In this document: positions 18,197 to 26,159 of the stretch, piece after piece
How positions within the stretch are numbered: the stretch's first letter is position 1
Layout: each line of letters begins with the position of its first letter
Assembly: GCA_000378025.1 (NCBI GenBank)
Contig: KB899087.1
Span: forward strand, 3,534,001 to 3,598,000
Direction of reading: 5' to 3'
DNA: 64,000 nucleotides
Origin: Xanthobacteraceae bacterium 501b
Lineage (GTDB): Bacteria; Pseudomonadota; Alphaproteobacteria; Rhizobiales; Xanthobacteraceae
Position numbers and translations under genes: made by a program
Notes under the pieces: generated by a model
What the model saw: the letters and a program-made list of their open reading frames with translations, nothing else
The model's database searches: none
What the model was told of the DNA's origin: nothing

Positions 18197-19354
18197 CTAG
18201 TGGCTGCCCCGGCCGTTCAGCGTCACGAACAGCGCGAAGGCGCCGCAGGTGGCGGCGGCGAAGAAGGCGAGGCCATGCAGGGTGGTGTCCATCGCGAGGC
18301 CCGCCAGCAGCGGCCCGAGCAGCGCGCCGAGGCCCCACATCAGCCCCATGGCGGCATAGATGCCGATCAGTTCCGCCCCCTTGAAGCGGCTGCCGACCAG
18401 CGTGAGCATGATGGTGTAGATGCCGACAAAGGCGCCGCCCCAGAAGAACAGCAGCGTATAGGTGGCGATCTCGCTCTGCAGCGCCAGCGGCCACGCCAGC
18501 GCCCCCAGCATCGAGGCCACCGCCAGCGCGACCACCAGCTTGACCCGGTCCACCTTATCGCCGAGCCAGCCGATCGGCAGCTGCAGGAGGATGGCGCCGA
18601 TCATCATGCAGGACATCAGCCGGGTGGCGCCGCTCTCCTCCCAGCCGAGATTGACGGCATAGATGGCGAGGAAGGACAGGCCCGCTGTCTCGATCGCCGC
18701 GTTCAGCACGACGGCCGAGATCGCGACGGGCGCGAGGCGGATGAAGCGGAGCGGGCTGCCGGTGGCCGGCTCGTCGAACACCGGCGCCTGCACCCTAGGG
18801 GAGGCGACAAAGCCGGCCGCGAACAGCGCGATGCCGGCCCCGACGAGATAGGGGGTGGAGCCGCTGGAGCCCACCACGGACAGGATCAGCGGGCCGAGGG
18901 CAAAACCAACCGAGAGCGCGGCGGTATAGGCGGCCATGGCGCGGGCACGGGTCGCCTCCGTGCTCAGGCTGTTGGTCCAGGCCTCGGAGAGCACGAACAG
19001 GATCTCCGACGCCATGCCGAGCACCAGGCGAAGCGGAAACCAGAGCCAGATAAGCGGCATGGCCGGAAACGCGCTCAGCACCAGCGCCGCGAGCACCAGG
19101 GCGATGATGACCAGCCGGCGGATGCCGAAATAGGCGATGATCCGGGGCAGCAGCATGGCGGTGATGAGCACGCCGACCGCGTGCATGGCCGCATTGGCCC
19201 CGATCAGGGTCTCGCTGAGGCCGCGCGAAGTCAGGTCGAGCGCAATCAGCGCCGCGCTCAGGCTGTAGGTGAGGCCGAACATCATCGCGGTCGCGATGAC
19301 GGCGCCGCGCGAGAACAGGCCGGCGGGTTGCTCGGCGGAAGGCGTCGACGTCAT
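18197..19354 (-). CDS. MFS transporter
   Basis: A 385-residue, roughly 12-helix major facilitator. The start at 19354 (MTSTPSAEQ) overlaps the upstream gene's stop in an ATGA arrangement, which argues against the longer frame and implies translational coupling. Hydrophobic segments run throughout, with a loop of the type GWLGDKVDRVKL between TM8 and TM9 that matches the MFS repeat signature (GxxxDRxGRR-like). The closest general resemblance is to YcaD/sugar-phosphate-type MFS exporters of unknown substrate. It is the second gene of a minus-strand pair with the papain-fold membrane protein. Confidence 0.85.
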   Translation of the reverse strand: MTSTPSAEQPAGLFSRGAVIATAMMFGLTYSLSAALIALDLTSRGLSETLIGANAAMHAVGVLITAMLLPRIIAYFGIRRLVIIALVLAALVLSAFPAMPLIWLWFPLRLVLGMASEILFVLSEAWTNSLSTEATRARAMAAYTAALSVGFALGPLILSVVGSSGSTPYLVGAGIALFAAGFVASPRVQAPVFDEPATGSPLRFIRLAPVAISAVVLNAAIETAGLSFLAIYAVNLGWEESGATRLMSCMMIGAILLQLPIGWLGDKVDRVKLVVALAVASMLGALAWPLALQSEIATYTLLFFWGGAFVGIYTIMLTLVGSRFKGAELIGIYAAMGLMWGLGALLGPLLAGLAMDTTLHGLAFFAAATCGAFALFVTLNGRGSH

Positions 19355-20685
19355 ACGGAACTGGCCTTTCTGCCATCGACCGGGGCCGACCGGCCCCACT
19401 TCAGAAAACCAAGCAGGCGGGTGCCCCAGGCCACTTCACCTTTTTCGACGATCCGGGCCAGCGTGCGGGCATAGTCGAGCACCAGCCCCGGGGTCCATGT
19501 TGCCGAATGCGCGCGGCTGCGGATCATCGAGGCCACCCAGATGTCGGGATTGGTCAGCAGGCCGAGGAGGCGCAGCCAGGGGTAAGGGCTCGCCATCGAC
19601 CCTTCGAGCGCGGCGTCGAGCGCCTGTGCCACCACCACCGAGCAGTTCCGGTTGGTGAGATTATACGTGTCGTCCTGCTTGTATCCGGCCCACAGCGCGC
19701 GCAGGCGGCGCGGGTTGTAGTTGCGGAACGCGACATTGGCGTCCGCCGGGCACCACCATTCGGACTCGTACTGGTAGGAGGGCTGGAAGCGCCCCTTCAG
19801 GTCGTTCTCGCCGCTGGCGCGCAACGAGGCGATGAAGTCACCGCTGGAGCGCTCCACCTCAAGGGCGGGGTAATGGCTGATATAAAGATCCGGTGGCATC
19901 TCCAGCGCGGCGTGGCCGGTCGAGATCACGCCATGGCCGTCCAGCGCCGCGATATAGCGATCGACCAGCAGCCGCCGCTCGGGGGCATAGGCCGAGCCGA
20001 CCGGCGTCCACACATGGACGATCATCGGCTGGGCTGGCGTCGTGCTCTCCCCGGTCTCGATCAGGATCGGGGCATTGTCGTACCAGCCGCGCCCGGCGAA
20101 GATCGGCAAAGCGAGGATGCCCGCCTCGCTTTCCAGCGTGCGGAACATCAGGCCTATCCGCAGCATCAGCCACCCCGACACAGCCAGCAGAAGGCTTATA
20201 CAGAAGGGGATGTTGCGGGCATGGGGCATCGGCCATTCGGTGATGATGAGGAGCGCGATACCAAGTTCGATGGCGCCGAACACCGCCATCATCCGCCATC
20301 CGTGGAAGCGCACCACCAGCGCGGTCGCCATGCGGCAGAGCCCGTCGAGGACGAAGGCGAGGGAGAACAGGGCCGCGAGCGCCCATTCGGTCGGGATCGG
20401 CGGCTGGATGATGAGCAGCCCGACCAGCAGAAGCGCCGCGGCCTTGAGGAACAGCAGCGAGCGCATCGCGCCCCGCGCCCGCTCCATGAAAACGAACAGC
20501 GCAATCAGCCCGTTCAGCACGAAGATCAGGCCGAGCACCTCCTGCATGGCGAGCGTCACGCCGTCGGAGGCATCGATCGCCAGCAGAGCCGACAAGGTGA
20601 GAAACGCGCCGCCGAGGAGGGCAATTATGTACCATCGCGCCCGGAACGATTCCGCGCCGATCAGAAGGAAGGAGAGTTTAAGCAT
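19351..20685 (-). CDS. Membrane protein with HdeD-like helices and a putative permuted papain-fold domain
   Basis: This 444-residue protein has about six hydrophobic segments in residues 5-185 resembling HdeD/DUF308 membrane proteins. A soluble domain (about 195-444) carries STGHAALEM with H258 and TNRNCSVVVAQALDAAL with C348. The order His then Cys, and the NxNC context, suggest a circularly permuted NlpC/P60 (papain-like) peptidase or acyltransferase fold such as YiiX/PPPDE/LRAT relatives; this is inference from motif order. The start is ATG at 20685 (MLKLSFLLIG), preferred because the upstream extension lacks signal character. The stop overlaps the MFS start (ATGA). A joint role, for example processing and exporting a lipid or peptide, is plausible but not shown. 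Confidence 0.7.
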   Translation of the reverse strand: MLKLSFLLIGAESFRARWYIIALLGGAFLTLSALLAIDASDGVTLAMQEVLGLIFVLNGLIALFVFMERARGAMRSLLFLKAAALLLVGLLIIQPPIPTEWALAALFSLAFVLDGLCRMATALVVRFHGWRMMAVFGAIELGIALLIITEWPMPHARNIPFCISLLLAVSGWLMLRIGLMFRTLESEAGILALPIFAGRGWYDNAPILIETGESTTPAQPMIVHVWTPVGSAYAPERRLLVDRYIAALDGHGVISTGHAALEMPPDLYISHYPALEVERSSGDFIASLRASGENDLKGRFQPSYQYESEWWCPADANVAFRNYNPRRLRALWAGYKQDDTYNLTNRNCSVVVAQALDAALEGSMASPYPWLRLLGLLTNPDIWVASMIRSRAHSATWTPGLVLDYARTLARIVEKGEVAWGTRLLGFLKWGRSAPVDGRKASSV

Positions 20686-20834
20686 CGATGAGTGTTGACC
20701 GAACCGCGGAGGCCCAAACTGCCATTTTGCGGGCGCGATGGAAAGCGGACGTTTCGGCACGGCCGGGCGGCACGGCCTGCCGGCCCTGCGGCGACCGCGG
20801 GAGGCGCTGTCCGCACGGGGCCGGCCCGAGGCCA

Positions 20835-20879
20835 GTCGTCAGAAGGTCTGTCGTCAGAAGACCTGTCGTCAGAAGGCGA
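20835..20879. repeat. Three 15-bp tandem repeats across a stop codon
   Basis: Units GTCGTCAGAAGGTCT, GTCGTCAGAAGACCT and GTCGTCAGAAGGCGA are adjacent. The last contains the stop of the leftward monooxygenase gene, so the other two duplicate its stop region downstream. Typical of replication slippage. Confidence 0.7.
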
Positions 20880-22179
20880 GGAGATTGTCGCGCAGATGGG
20901 CGTGCTCATAGGCCCGGCGCATCAGCCCGCGCTGTTGCAGCGCCGGCACCAGCCCGTCGGCAATGGTGGCGATGGAGCGGCGGCTGACATCGGGCAGCAC
21001 GATGAGAAACCCGTCGCCGCCGATCTCCTCCATGATCTCGCCCATCTGCGCCGCCGCGCTGTCGGGCGTGCCCACCACGTCGACGCAATAGCCGGAGCCG
21101 TAATGGGCGACGATGGCCTCGCGCAGGGTCCGCTTGCCGGCGCGGACCAGAAAGGCCTGCAGGGTGGACTGGGTGCCGTTGGTGGTGAGTTCGCCCACCG
21201 GCGCGTCGAGGTCGAACTGCGAGAAATCGATATTGGTCGCCCAGCCGAGGCGGGCAAGGCGGGCGGGAATGCTCTCCGCCGTCTGGATCTTGCGCTGTTC
21301 GGCGAACCAGCGGGCCTGGTCCTCGGTCTCGGCGATGATCGGCGAGAGCAGGAACAGCAATTTGCAGCTGTCGGGATCGCGCCCCATCGCCGCCATCTGC
21401 GCGCGCACCTCCTCGCGGTAGCGCTTCATGTTCTCGACCCCCGAAGGCGCCGCGACGATGGTGTCGGCATGGGCGGCGGCGAAGGCCCGCCCGGTGGAGG
21501 AGCCGCCCGCCTGCGCGATCACCGGCCGGCCCTGCGGGCAGGGTCCCGAGTTCAGCGGCCCGCGCGAGGCGTAGTATTTGCCGGCATAGTCGATGGTGTG
21601 GACCTTGGCGGGATCGACCAGCACGCCGTTCGCGCGGTCGTCGAGAATGGCGCCCGGCTCCCAGGAATCCCACAGGCGCTTGACGATGGTGGCGTATTCC
21701 TCGGCCATGGCGTAGCGCTCGTCATGGTCGGCCATGCCGTCCAGCCCGAAATTCTGCGCGGCGAGATCGTTGAAGCCCGTCACCAGGTTCCACCCGGCGC
21801 GCCCGCCGGAGATCTGGTCGAGCGAGCCGATGATTCGGGCGGTCAGATAGGGGTGGTAGGCGAAGGTCGAGAGCGTCGGCACGATGCCGAGCCGCTTTGT
21901 CGACGCCGCCAGCAGCGTGGCGACGACGGAAGGCTCTTGGCGCGGCACGCAGATGCCGTTCTGCAGGAAGATGTCGCGCGAATTCTGCCAGTTCTCGCCG
22001 ATGAAGATCGAATCCTCGATCAGCAGATAGTCGAAGCAGGCGCGCTCGATGGCCCGGGCGAGATCCGTGAACAGATCCGCGCTCATCCATTCGCGGCCGA
22101 TATTTCCCGTCCAGGGCTCGCCCCAGGCCTGGGCGCTGGAGCCCTGGAGAAACCAGGCCATGTGGAATGGAGATGCCAT
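20869..22179 (-). CDS. LLM-class flavin monooxygenase, NtaA/SnaA/DszA family (copy 1)
   Basis: A 436-residue FMN-dependent, two-component-type monooxygenase. The bacterial-luciferase-like TIM barrel is evident from HMAWFLQGSS at the N terminus, DYLLIEDS, SGGRAGWNLVTGFND and the KYYASRGPLNSG / GRPVIAQAGGS blocks typical of the NtaA/SnaA/DszA/SoxA group, which oxidise nitrilotriacetate, sulfones, pristinamycin precursors and similar compounds with FMNH2 from a separate reductase. The start at 22179 follows a GAGGGGGG site. It lies downstream of the triple-RidA gene on the same strand, with a 139-base gap containing a conserved box. It is clearly paralogous to the gene at 26160, with most blocks shared. 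No flavin reductase is adjacent; substrate unknown. Confidence 0.92.
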   Translation of the reverse strand: MASPFHMAWFLQGSSAQAWGEPWTGNIGREWMSADLFTDLARAIERACFDYLLIEDSIFIGENWQNSRDIFLQNGICVPRQEPSVVATLLAASTKRLGIVPTLSTFAYHPYLTARIIGSLDQISGGRAGWNLVTGFNDLAAQNFGLDGMADHDERYAMAEEYATIVKRLWDSWEPGAILDDRANGVLVDPAKVHTIDYAGKYYASRGPLNSGPCPQGRPVIAQAGGSSTGRAFAAAHADTIVAAPSGVENMKRYREEVRAQMAAMGRDPDSCKLLFLLSPIIAETEDQARWFAEQRKIQTAESIPARLARLGWATNIDFSQFDLDAPVGELTTNGTQSTLQAFLVRAGKRTLREAIVAHYGSGYCVDVVGTPDSAAAQMGEIMEEIGGDGFLIVLPDVSRRSIATIADGLVPALQQRGLMRRAYEHAHLRDNLLAF

Positions 22180-22287
22180 GATGCCCCCCTCTGGCGTCGG
22201 AACCGGGTCGCGAGCGCGCCGGTAGGGACCGGAGGCCGCCAGACGCGCGAGCTCGGATTCTTCTAGGATAACAGCGGCTTGAAATAT

Positions 22288-22304
22288 CTACCCACAAAGG
22301 GTTA
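22288..22304. promoter_or_regulatory. Cluster box A upstream of monooxygenase 1
   Basis: CTACCCACAAAGGGTTA is an imperfect dyad (CTACCC / GGGTTA) 109 bases before the monooxygenase start. Similar boxes occur at 23633-23649 and 27552-27570 in the same cluster, so a shared regulator is likely, the LuxR-type protein encoded at 27637 being the best candidate. Confidence 0.5.
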
Positions 22305-22318
22305 CGCCGCCGCCCGGT

Positions 22319-23497
22319 TCAGGCGCGGCGCGCGCCCACGCCCTCGATCTCGATCTCCAGCCCGGTCAGTCCGAGGCGCGACAGCGGCACGAGGGTCAGC
22401 GCCGGCAGACCATCGCTGAAGAAGGGAATGAGGGCGTCGAGCACGACGGCGATCTCCGCGTCGCCGCCCTCGGTGGCGATGAACACCGTCACCTTGACGA
22501 GGTCGTCAATGCCGGCGCCGAAGCCGGCGAGGATGCGGCCGATGCACTCCATCGTGTTGCGCGCCTGCGCGGCGAGATCGCCCGGAAAGACCGCCTCGCC
22601 TTGCGGATTGGCGGAAATCTGGCCGCCGAGGATCAGCAGGTCGTTGATCTTCAGCCCCTGTTCGAACGAGACCGGGATCGGCCAGTCCCAGGTGCCTTCC
22701 GGCCAGCTGGTGGCGCGCGGCGCCGCCGTGCCGTCCGGCGCAACGAGGCCGATCGCTTCCTGGCGGATGAGAATGTCGGCGGGATAGGGGCCCGGCACCG
22801 GCACGCCGGTGGCGCCGGGGCCCGGCTTGCGGAACGCATCCGAGCGCACGCGGGCGGCCATCGCCCAATCCTCCGTGGTGCCGTGGCCGACATAATAGGT
22901 GTTGAGCTTGGCGACGCAGGAAAGATCGGCGCCCAGTTCTTCCAGCGCCTCGCCGATATGGCCGATGGTGGCTTTTGCCTGCCCGACAATGTCGCCGTGA
23001 TGCAGCGTCTGCCCCTGCCCGTCCCGCGACATCTGCGCGCCGACGAAGACAAGATCGCCGCAGCGCAGCGCAGGGCTGAAGCCGGCGGCATCGGCGGGCG
23101 CGGCCGCCACGCGCTGGCTATGCCGGTCCCCGCCGGGATGCAGCGCGATGGCCTCAACCTGCACCAGCACGCCGCCGACAAGGGCATGCAGCGGGATGGC
23201 CGTGACCACCGGCGGCGGCTCGGCGGGGAATGCCGCCCGGAGCCGGGAGAGGATCAGGCTCTCGCTGGCAATGAGCGAGCGGTGGTAGAACAGGCCCAGC
23301 TTCACCACGTCGCCCGGCCCGGCACCGGCCTGCGCCAGCGCCGCGATCACCCCCGCCACCGCCTGGTCGATCTGCACCTCCAGCCCGTCCGCGGGATCGC
23401 CGAACTGCGCCGAGACAAAGACGATGTCCTGTGCCCGCCGCTGGGCGCGCGCGCCGAAAGCGTCGGTCGATCGGTAGCGGGAAGGAGGAGCGGTCAT
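22319..23497 (-). CDS. Triple RidA-domain protein (YjgF/YER057c/UK114 family)
   Basis: A 392-residue protein that appears to contain three consecutive RidA-like domains of about 130 residues; classic RidA is a single such domain that trimerises. Repeated features include DIVFVSAQFGDPADG, DLVFVGAQMSRDGQG and DLLILGGQISANPQGE, each followed by a DVVKL / CVAKL / DLVKVTVF strand. RidA proteins hydrolyse reactive enamines/imines or serve as deaminase-like enzymes in catabolic pathways (for example RutC in pyrimidine breakdown). The start at 23497 (MTAPPSRYRS) is chosen over an upstream in-frame start because the N-terminal extension is low-complexity. It is divergent from the ABC importer and upstream of monooxygenase 1. 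A pseudo-trimer in one chain is a plausible reading. Confidence 0.85.
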   Translation of the reverse strand: MTAPPSRYRSTDAFGARAQRRAQDIVFVSAQFGDPADGLEVQIDQAVAGVIAALAQAGAGPGDVVKLGLFYHRSLIASESLILSRLRAAFPAEPPPVVTAIPLHALVGGVLVQVEAIALHPGGDRHSQRVAAAPADAAGFSPALRCGDLVFVGAQMSRDGQGQTLHHGDIVGQAKATIGHIGEALEELGADLSCVAKLNTYYVGHGTTEDWAMAARVRSDAFRKPGPGATGVPVPGPYPADILIRQEAIGLVAPDGTAAPRATSWPEGTWDWPIPVSFEQGLKINDLLILGGQISANPQGEAVFPGDLAAQARNTMECIGRILAGFGAGIDDLVKVTVFIATEGGDAEIAVVLDALIPFFSDGLPALTLVPLSRLGLTGLEIEIEGVGARRA

Positions 23498-23632
23498 GAG
23501 GAGCCTCGGCGCCGGGCGGGGTGACAGGCGCAGCAAGCCGCGTGCCAGAGCCTCCGCCTCGTCGCGGTTGCCGCCGCCCCCGGCACGGCACGCGGCCATA
23601 GCCGGCGGCAGGGCCGGCACACGCCGCCGGGA

Positions 23633-23649
23633 CTACCCACCTTTGGTTA
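23633..23649. promoter_or_regulatory. Cluster box B in the divergent RidA/ABC promoter region
   Basis: CTACCCACCTTTGGTTA matches box A closely (CTACCCAC ... GGTTA). It sits about 136 bases from the RidA start and 99 bases from the binding-protein start, so one site could control both directions. Confidence 0.5.
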
Positions 23650-23747
23650 TTGTTCGGCTCCCCGCGCGCGATTGAACTGTCGGCAGATCCCGCACGCTGG
23701 CGCTGTCCGCCGGAGGGTGCGGCCCCACTCAGGCAGGGAAGCGCATC

Positions 23748-24605
23748 ATGAAAATGGCGATGAAACTGACGGCGCTGGCAACCTTGGCGATGCTCTCGGC
23801 GGTGGCCGGGGCGCGCGCCGACTGTCTCGCCGACATCAAGAAGGCCGGCGTCATCACCGCCGGCAATGGCCTGCTGGGGACCAAGCCCTTCGTCTGGAAG
23901 AACGAGGACGGCACCTATGGCGGCATGGAATGGGAGATCTTCCAGGAAGTGGGCAAGCGTATCGGCGTGCCCAAGCAGGACTATGTCATCACCGAATGGA
24001 CCTCGCTCATTCCCGGCCTGAAGGTCGGGCGCTGGGACATCATCCTCTCGGGCATGGCGGCGACGCAGGAGCGCATCCAGGGCGCCGGCATTTCGTTCTC
24101 CAACCCCTATTTCCTGCTCTACGACTATGTCATCGTGACCAAGGATTCGCCGATCAAGACCTTTGACGACCTGAAGGGCAAGACGCTGGCCTCGACGCTC
24201 GGCACCATGGATTCGCTCAACGCCCATGTGCTCGTCGACGCCGGCAAGGCCGGCAAGGTGCTGGACTTCAACGATTTCGGCGCCCCTTTCTCCGCCCTGC
24301 GCAACGGCCAGGCCGATGCGGTGGTGATGGACCAGGCGACGCTGATGGCGCAGATGGAATCGATGGGCGACCTGCGTTCGCTGGGCGAGCCGATGTACTA
24401 CACCTCCAAGCCGGAATGGGCCGAGGCCGAAGCCAAGGCGCCCTATATCCTCGGCGGCACCTCCGTCGGCGTGCGCAAGGAATGCCCGGAACTGCTCGCC
24501 GCCATCAACGAGGCCCTCGCCGCCATGGACGCCGACGGCACCCGCAAGGCCATTCTGAGCAAATACGGCGTGTGGGCCAGCTATCAGGAGAAGACGCTGA
24601 AATAG
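23748..24605 (+). CDS. ABC transporter periplasmic binding protein, polar amino acid family
   Basis: A 285-residue family 3 solute-binding protein. A signal peptide (MKMAMKLTALATLAMLSAVAGARA, split as a basic start and hydrophobic core) is followed by mature DCLADIKKAGVITAGNGL. Family features are GGMEWEIFQEVGKRIG, LIPGLKVGRWDIILSGMAATQER and the DLKGKTLASTLGTMDS second-lobe entry. The ribosome site AGGGAAG precedes the ATG at 23748. It is the first gene of an SBP-permease-ATPase operon with spacing of 19 bases and then an ATGA overlap. Context (monooxygenases, RidA) suggests the ligand is the catabolic substrate or an amino-acid-like intermediate rather than a standard amino acid, but this is inference. 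Confidence 0.92.
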   Translation: MKMAMKLTALATLAMLSAVAGARADCLADIKKAGVITAGNGLLGTKPFVWKNEDGTYGGMEWEIFQEVGKRIGVPKQDYVITEWTSLIPGLKVGRWDIILSGMAATQERIQGAGISFSNPYFLLYDYVIVTKDSPIKTFDDLKGKTLASTLGTMDSLNAHVLVDAGKAGKVLDFNDFGAPFSALRNGQADAVVMDQATLMAQMESMGDLRSLGEPMYYTSKPEWAEAEAKAPYILGGTSVGVRKECPELLAAINEALAAMDADGTRKAILSKYGVWASYQEKTLK

Positions 24606-24624
24606 CCGGCCCGGAGACGGCCCG

Positions 24625-25341
24625 ATGTACGAGTTCTTCTTCGTCCTGATCCCCCGGCACTTCCCGTTTCTGCTCGAAGGCGCCCTCGTCACCCTCGAAC
24701 TCTCCTTCCTCAGCATGGCCTTCGGGCTTGTGCTGGGGCTGGCGACGGCGCTGGGGCGGCTGAGCGGGAAGCGCTGGCTCGACTGGCCGTTGATCACCTA
24801 TGTCGAGATCTGGCGGGACGTGCCGCTGATCGTCCAGCTCATGGTGATCTACTTCACCCTGCCGACGATCGGCATCACCCTGTCGGGGTTCTGGGCGGGC
24901 GTGCTGGGACTCAGCCTCAATCTCGGGGCCTATCTGTCCGAAGTGTTTCGCGCCGCGATCCTGTCCATCGACCCCGGCCAGCGGGCGGCGGGCATGTCGA
25001 TCGGCATGTCGAAGCCGATGATCTACCGGCGGATCATCTTCCCCCAGGCCTTCCGCATCGCGATCCCGACCATTGGCGGCTATTTCATCGCTCTGCTGAA
25101 GGATTCTTCCCTCGTCTCGTTCATCTCGGTCAATGAACTTCTCCGAAACGGCAACATCATCATCTCGAACACCTTCCGCAATATGGAGGTGTATATGATG
25201 GTGGCGATCATCTATTTCATCCTCAGCTTCGCGGCGTCGCGGCTCATCCGCCATCTGGAGCATTCGCTCACTCCGAAATATCTGCGCCGGCAGGGCCGCA
25301 AGGCCAAGGTGCTGGCGCCTGACATCGCGGTGATGCCATGA
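24625..25341 (+). CDS. ABC transporter permease, HisM/GlnP family
   Basis: A 238-residue inner-membrane permease with about five helices. It carries the family motif DVPLIVQLMVIYFTLP after TM2 and the ATPase-coupling loop GQRAAGMSIGMSKPMIYRRI (EAA-like). Only one permease gene is present, so it would act as a homodimer, as in some amino-acid importers. Its stop overlaps the ATPase start (ATGA at 25338), consistent with translational coupling. Confidence 0.93.
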   Translation: MYEFFFVLIPRHFPFLLEGALVTLELSFLSMAFGLVLGLATALGRLSGKRWLDWPLITYVEIWRDVPLIVQLMVIYFTLPTIGITLSGFWAGVLGLSLNLGAYLSEVFRAAILSIDPGQRAAGMSIGMSKPMIYRRIIFPQAFRIAIPTIGGYFIALLKDSSLVSFISVNELLRNGNIIISNTFRNMEVYMMVAIIYFILSFAASRLIRHLEHSLTPKYLRRQGRKAKVLAPDIAVMP

Positions 25342-26105
25342 GCCAGGCACCACTGCTCAGCGTGCGCGGGCTGCACAAATCCTTCGGCGCCCTCAACGTG
25401 CTCAAGGGCGTCGACCTCACCGTGCGCTCGGGCGAAGTGGCGTTCCTGATCGGCCCCAGCGGCGGCGGCAAGTCGACGCTGATCCGCTGCATCAACTTTC
25501 TGGAGACGCCGAGCTCGGGCGAGATCACCTTCGACGGCCGCCCGCTCTGCCATGAGGACGGGCGCATTTTTCATGTCGCGCCCGAGCGCGTGCTGCGGGC
25601 CGCGCGCAGCGAAATGCCGATGGTGTTCCAGCATTTCAACCTGTTCACCCATCGCACCGTGCTGGAAAACGTCATCGAAGGCCCGATCATGGTGAAGCGG
25701 CGCCCCCGCGCCGAGGCTATCGCCGACGCCGAGCGGTTGCTGCGCGAGGTGGGGCTGCACGACAAGTCCGACTTCTACCCGGACCAGCTCTCAGGCGGGC
25801 AGAAGCAGCGGGTGGCGATCGCCCGCGCGCTCGCCATGCAGCCCAAGCTCATCCTGTTCGACGAGCCGACTTCCGCGCTCGACCCCGAACTGGTCGCCGG
25901 CATCCTCGACACCATTCGCGGCCTCGCCGATCGCGGCATGACGCTGGTGGTGGTGAGCCACGAAATGTCCTTCGCCCGCAAGCTGGCCGATGTCGTCCAC
26001 TTCATCGCCGAGGGCACGATCATCGAATCCGGCCCGCCGGACCGCATTTTCGACAATCCGCAGAGCCCGCGCCTGAGCGGGTTCATCCGCTCCATCCTGC
26101 ACTGA
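25338..26105 (+). CDS. ABC transporter ATPase, GlnQ/HisP family
   Basis: A 255-residue ATP-binding subunit with Walker A GPSGGGKST, signature LSGGQKQR, Walker B LILFDEPTSALD and the switch His in VVSHEM. The length and a C terminus of the type DNPQSPRLSGFIRSIL match amino-acid importer ATPases. It completes the three-gene importer and is followed after 54 bases by monooxygenase copy 2, probably in the same transcript. Confidence 0.95.
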   Translation: MSQAPLLSVRGLHKSFGALNVLKGVDLTVRSGEVAFLIGPSGGGKSTLIRCINFLETPSSGEITFDGRPLCHEDGRIFHVAPERVLRAARSEMPMVFQHFNLFTHRTVLENVIEGPIMVKRRPRAEAIADAERLLREVGLHDKSDFYPDQLSGGQKQRVAIARALAMQPKLILFDEPTSALDPELVAGILDTIRGLADRGMTLVVVSHEMSFARKLADVVHFIAEGTIIESGPPDRIFDNPQSPRLSGFIRSILH

Positions 26106-26159
26106 GGGCGCCCCCCGCGCGCAGGACGCCGCGACCGCTTCCTTTCCAGGGACACGACG

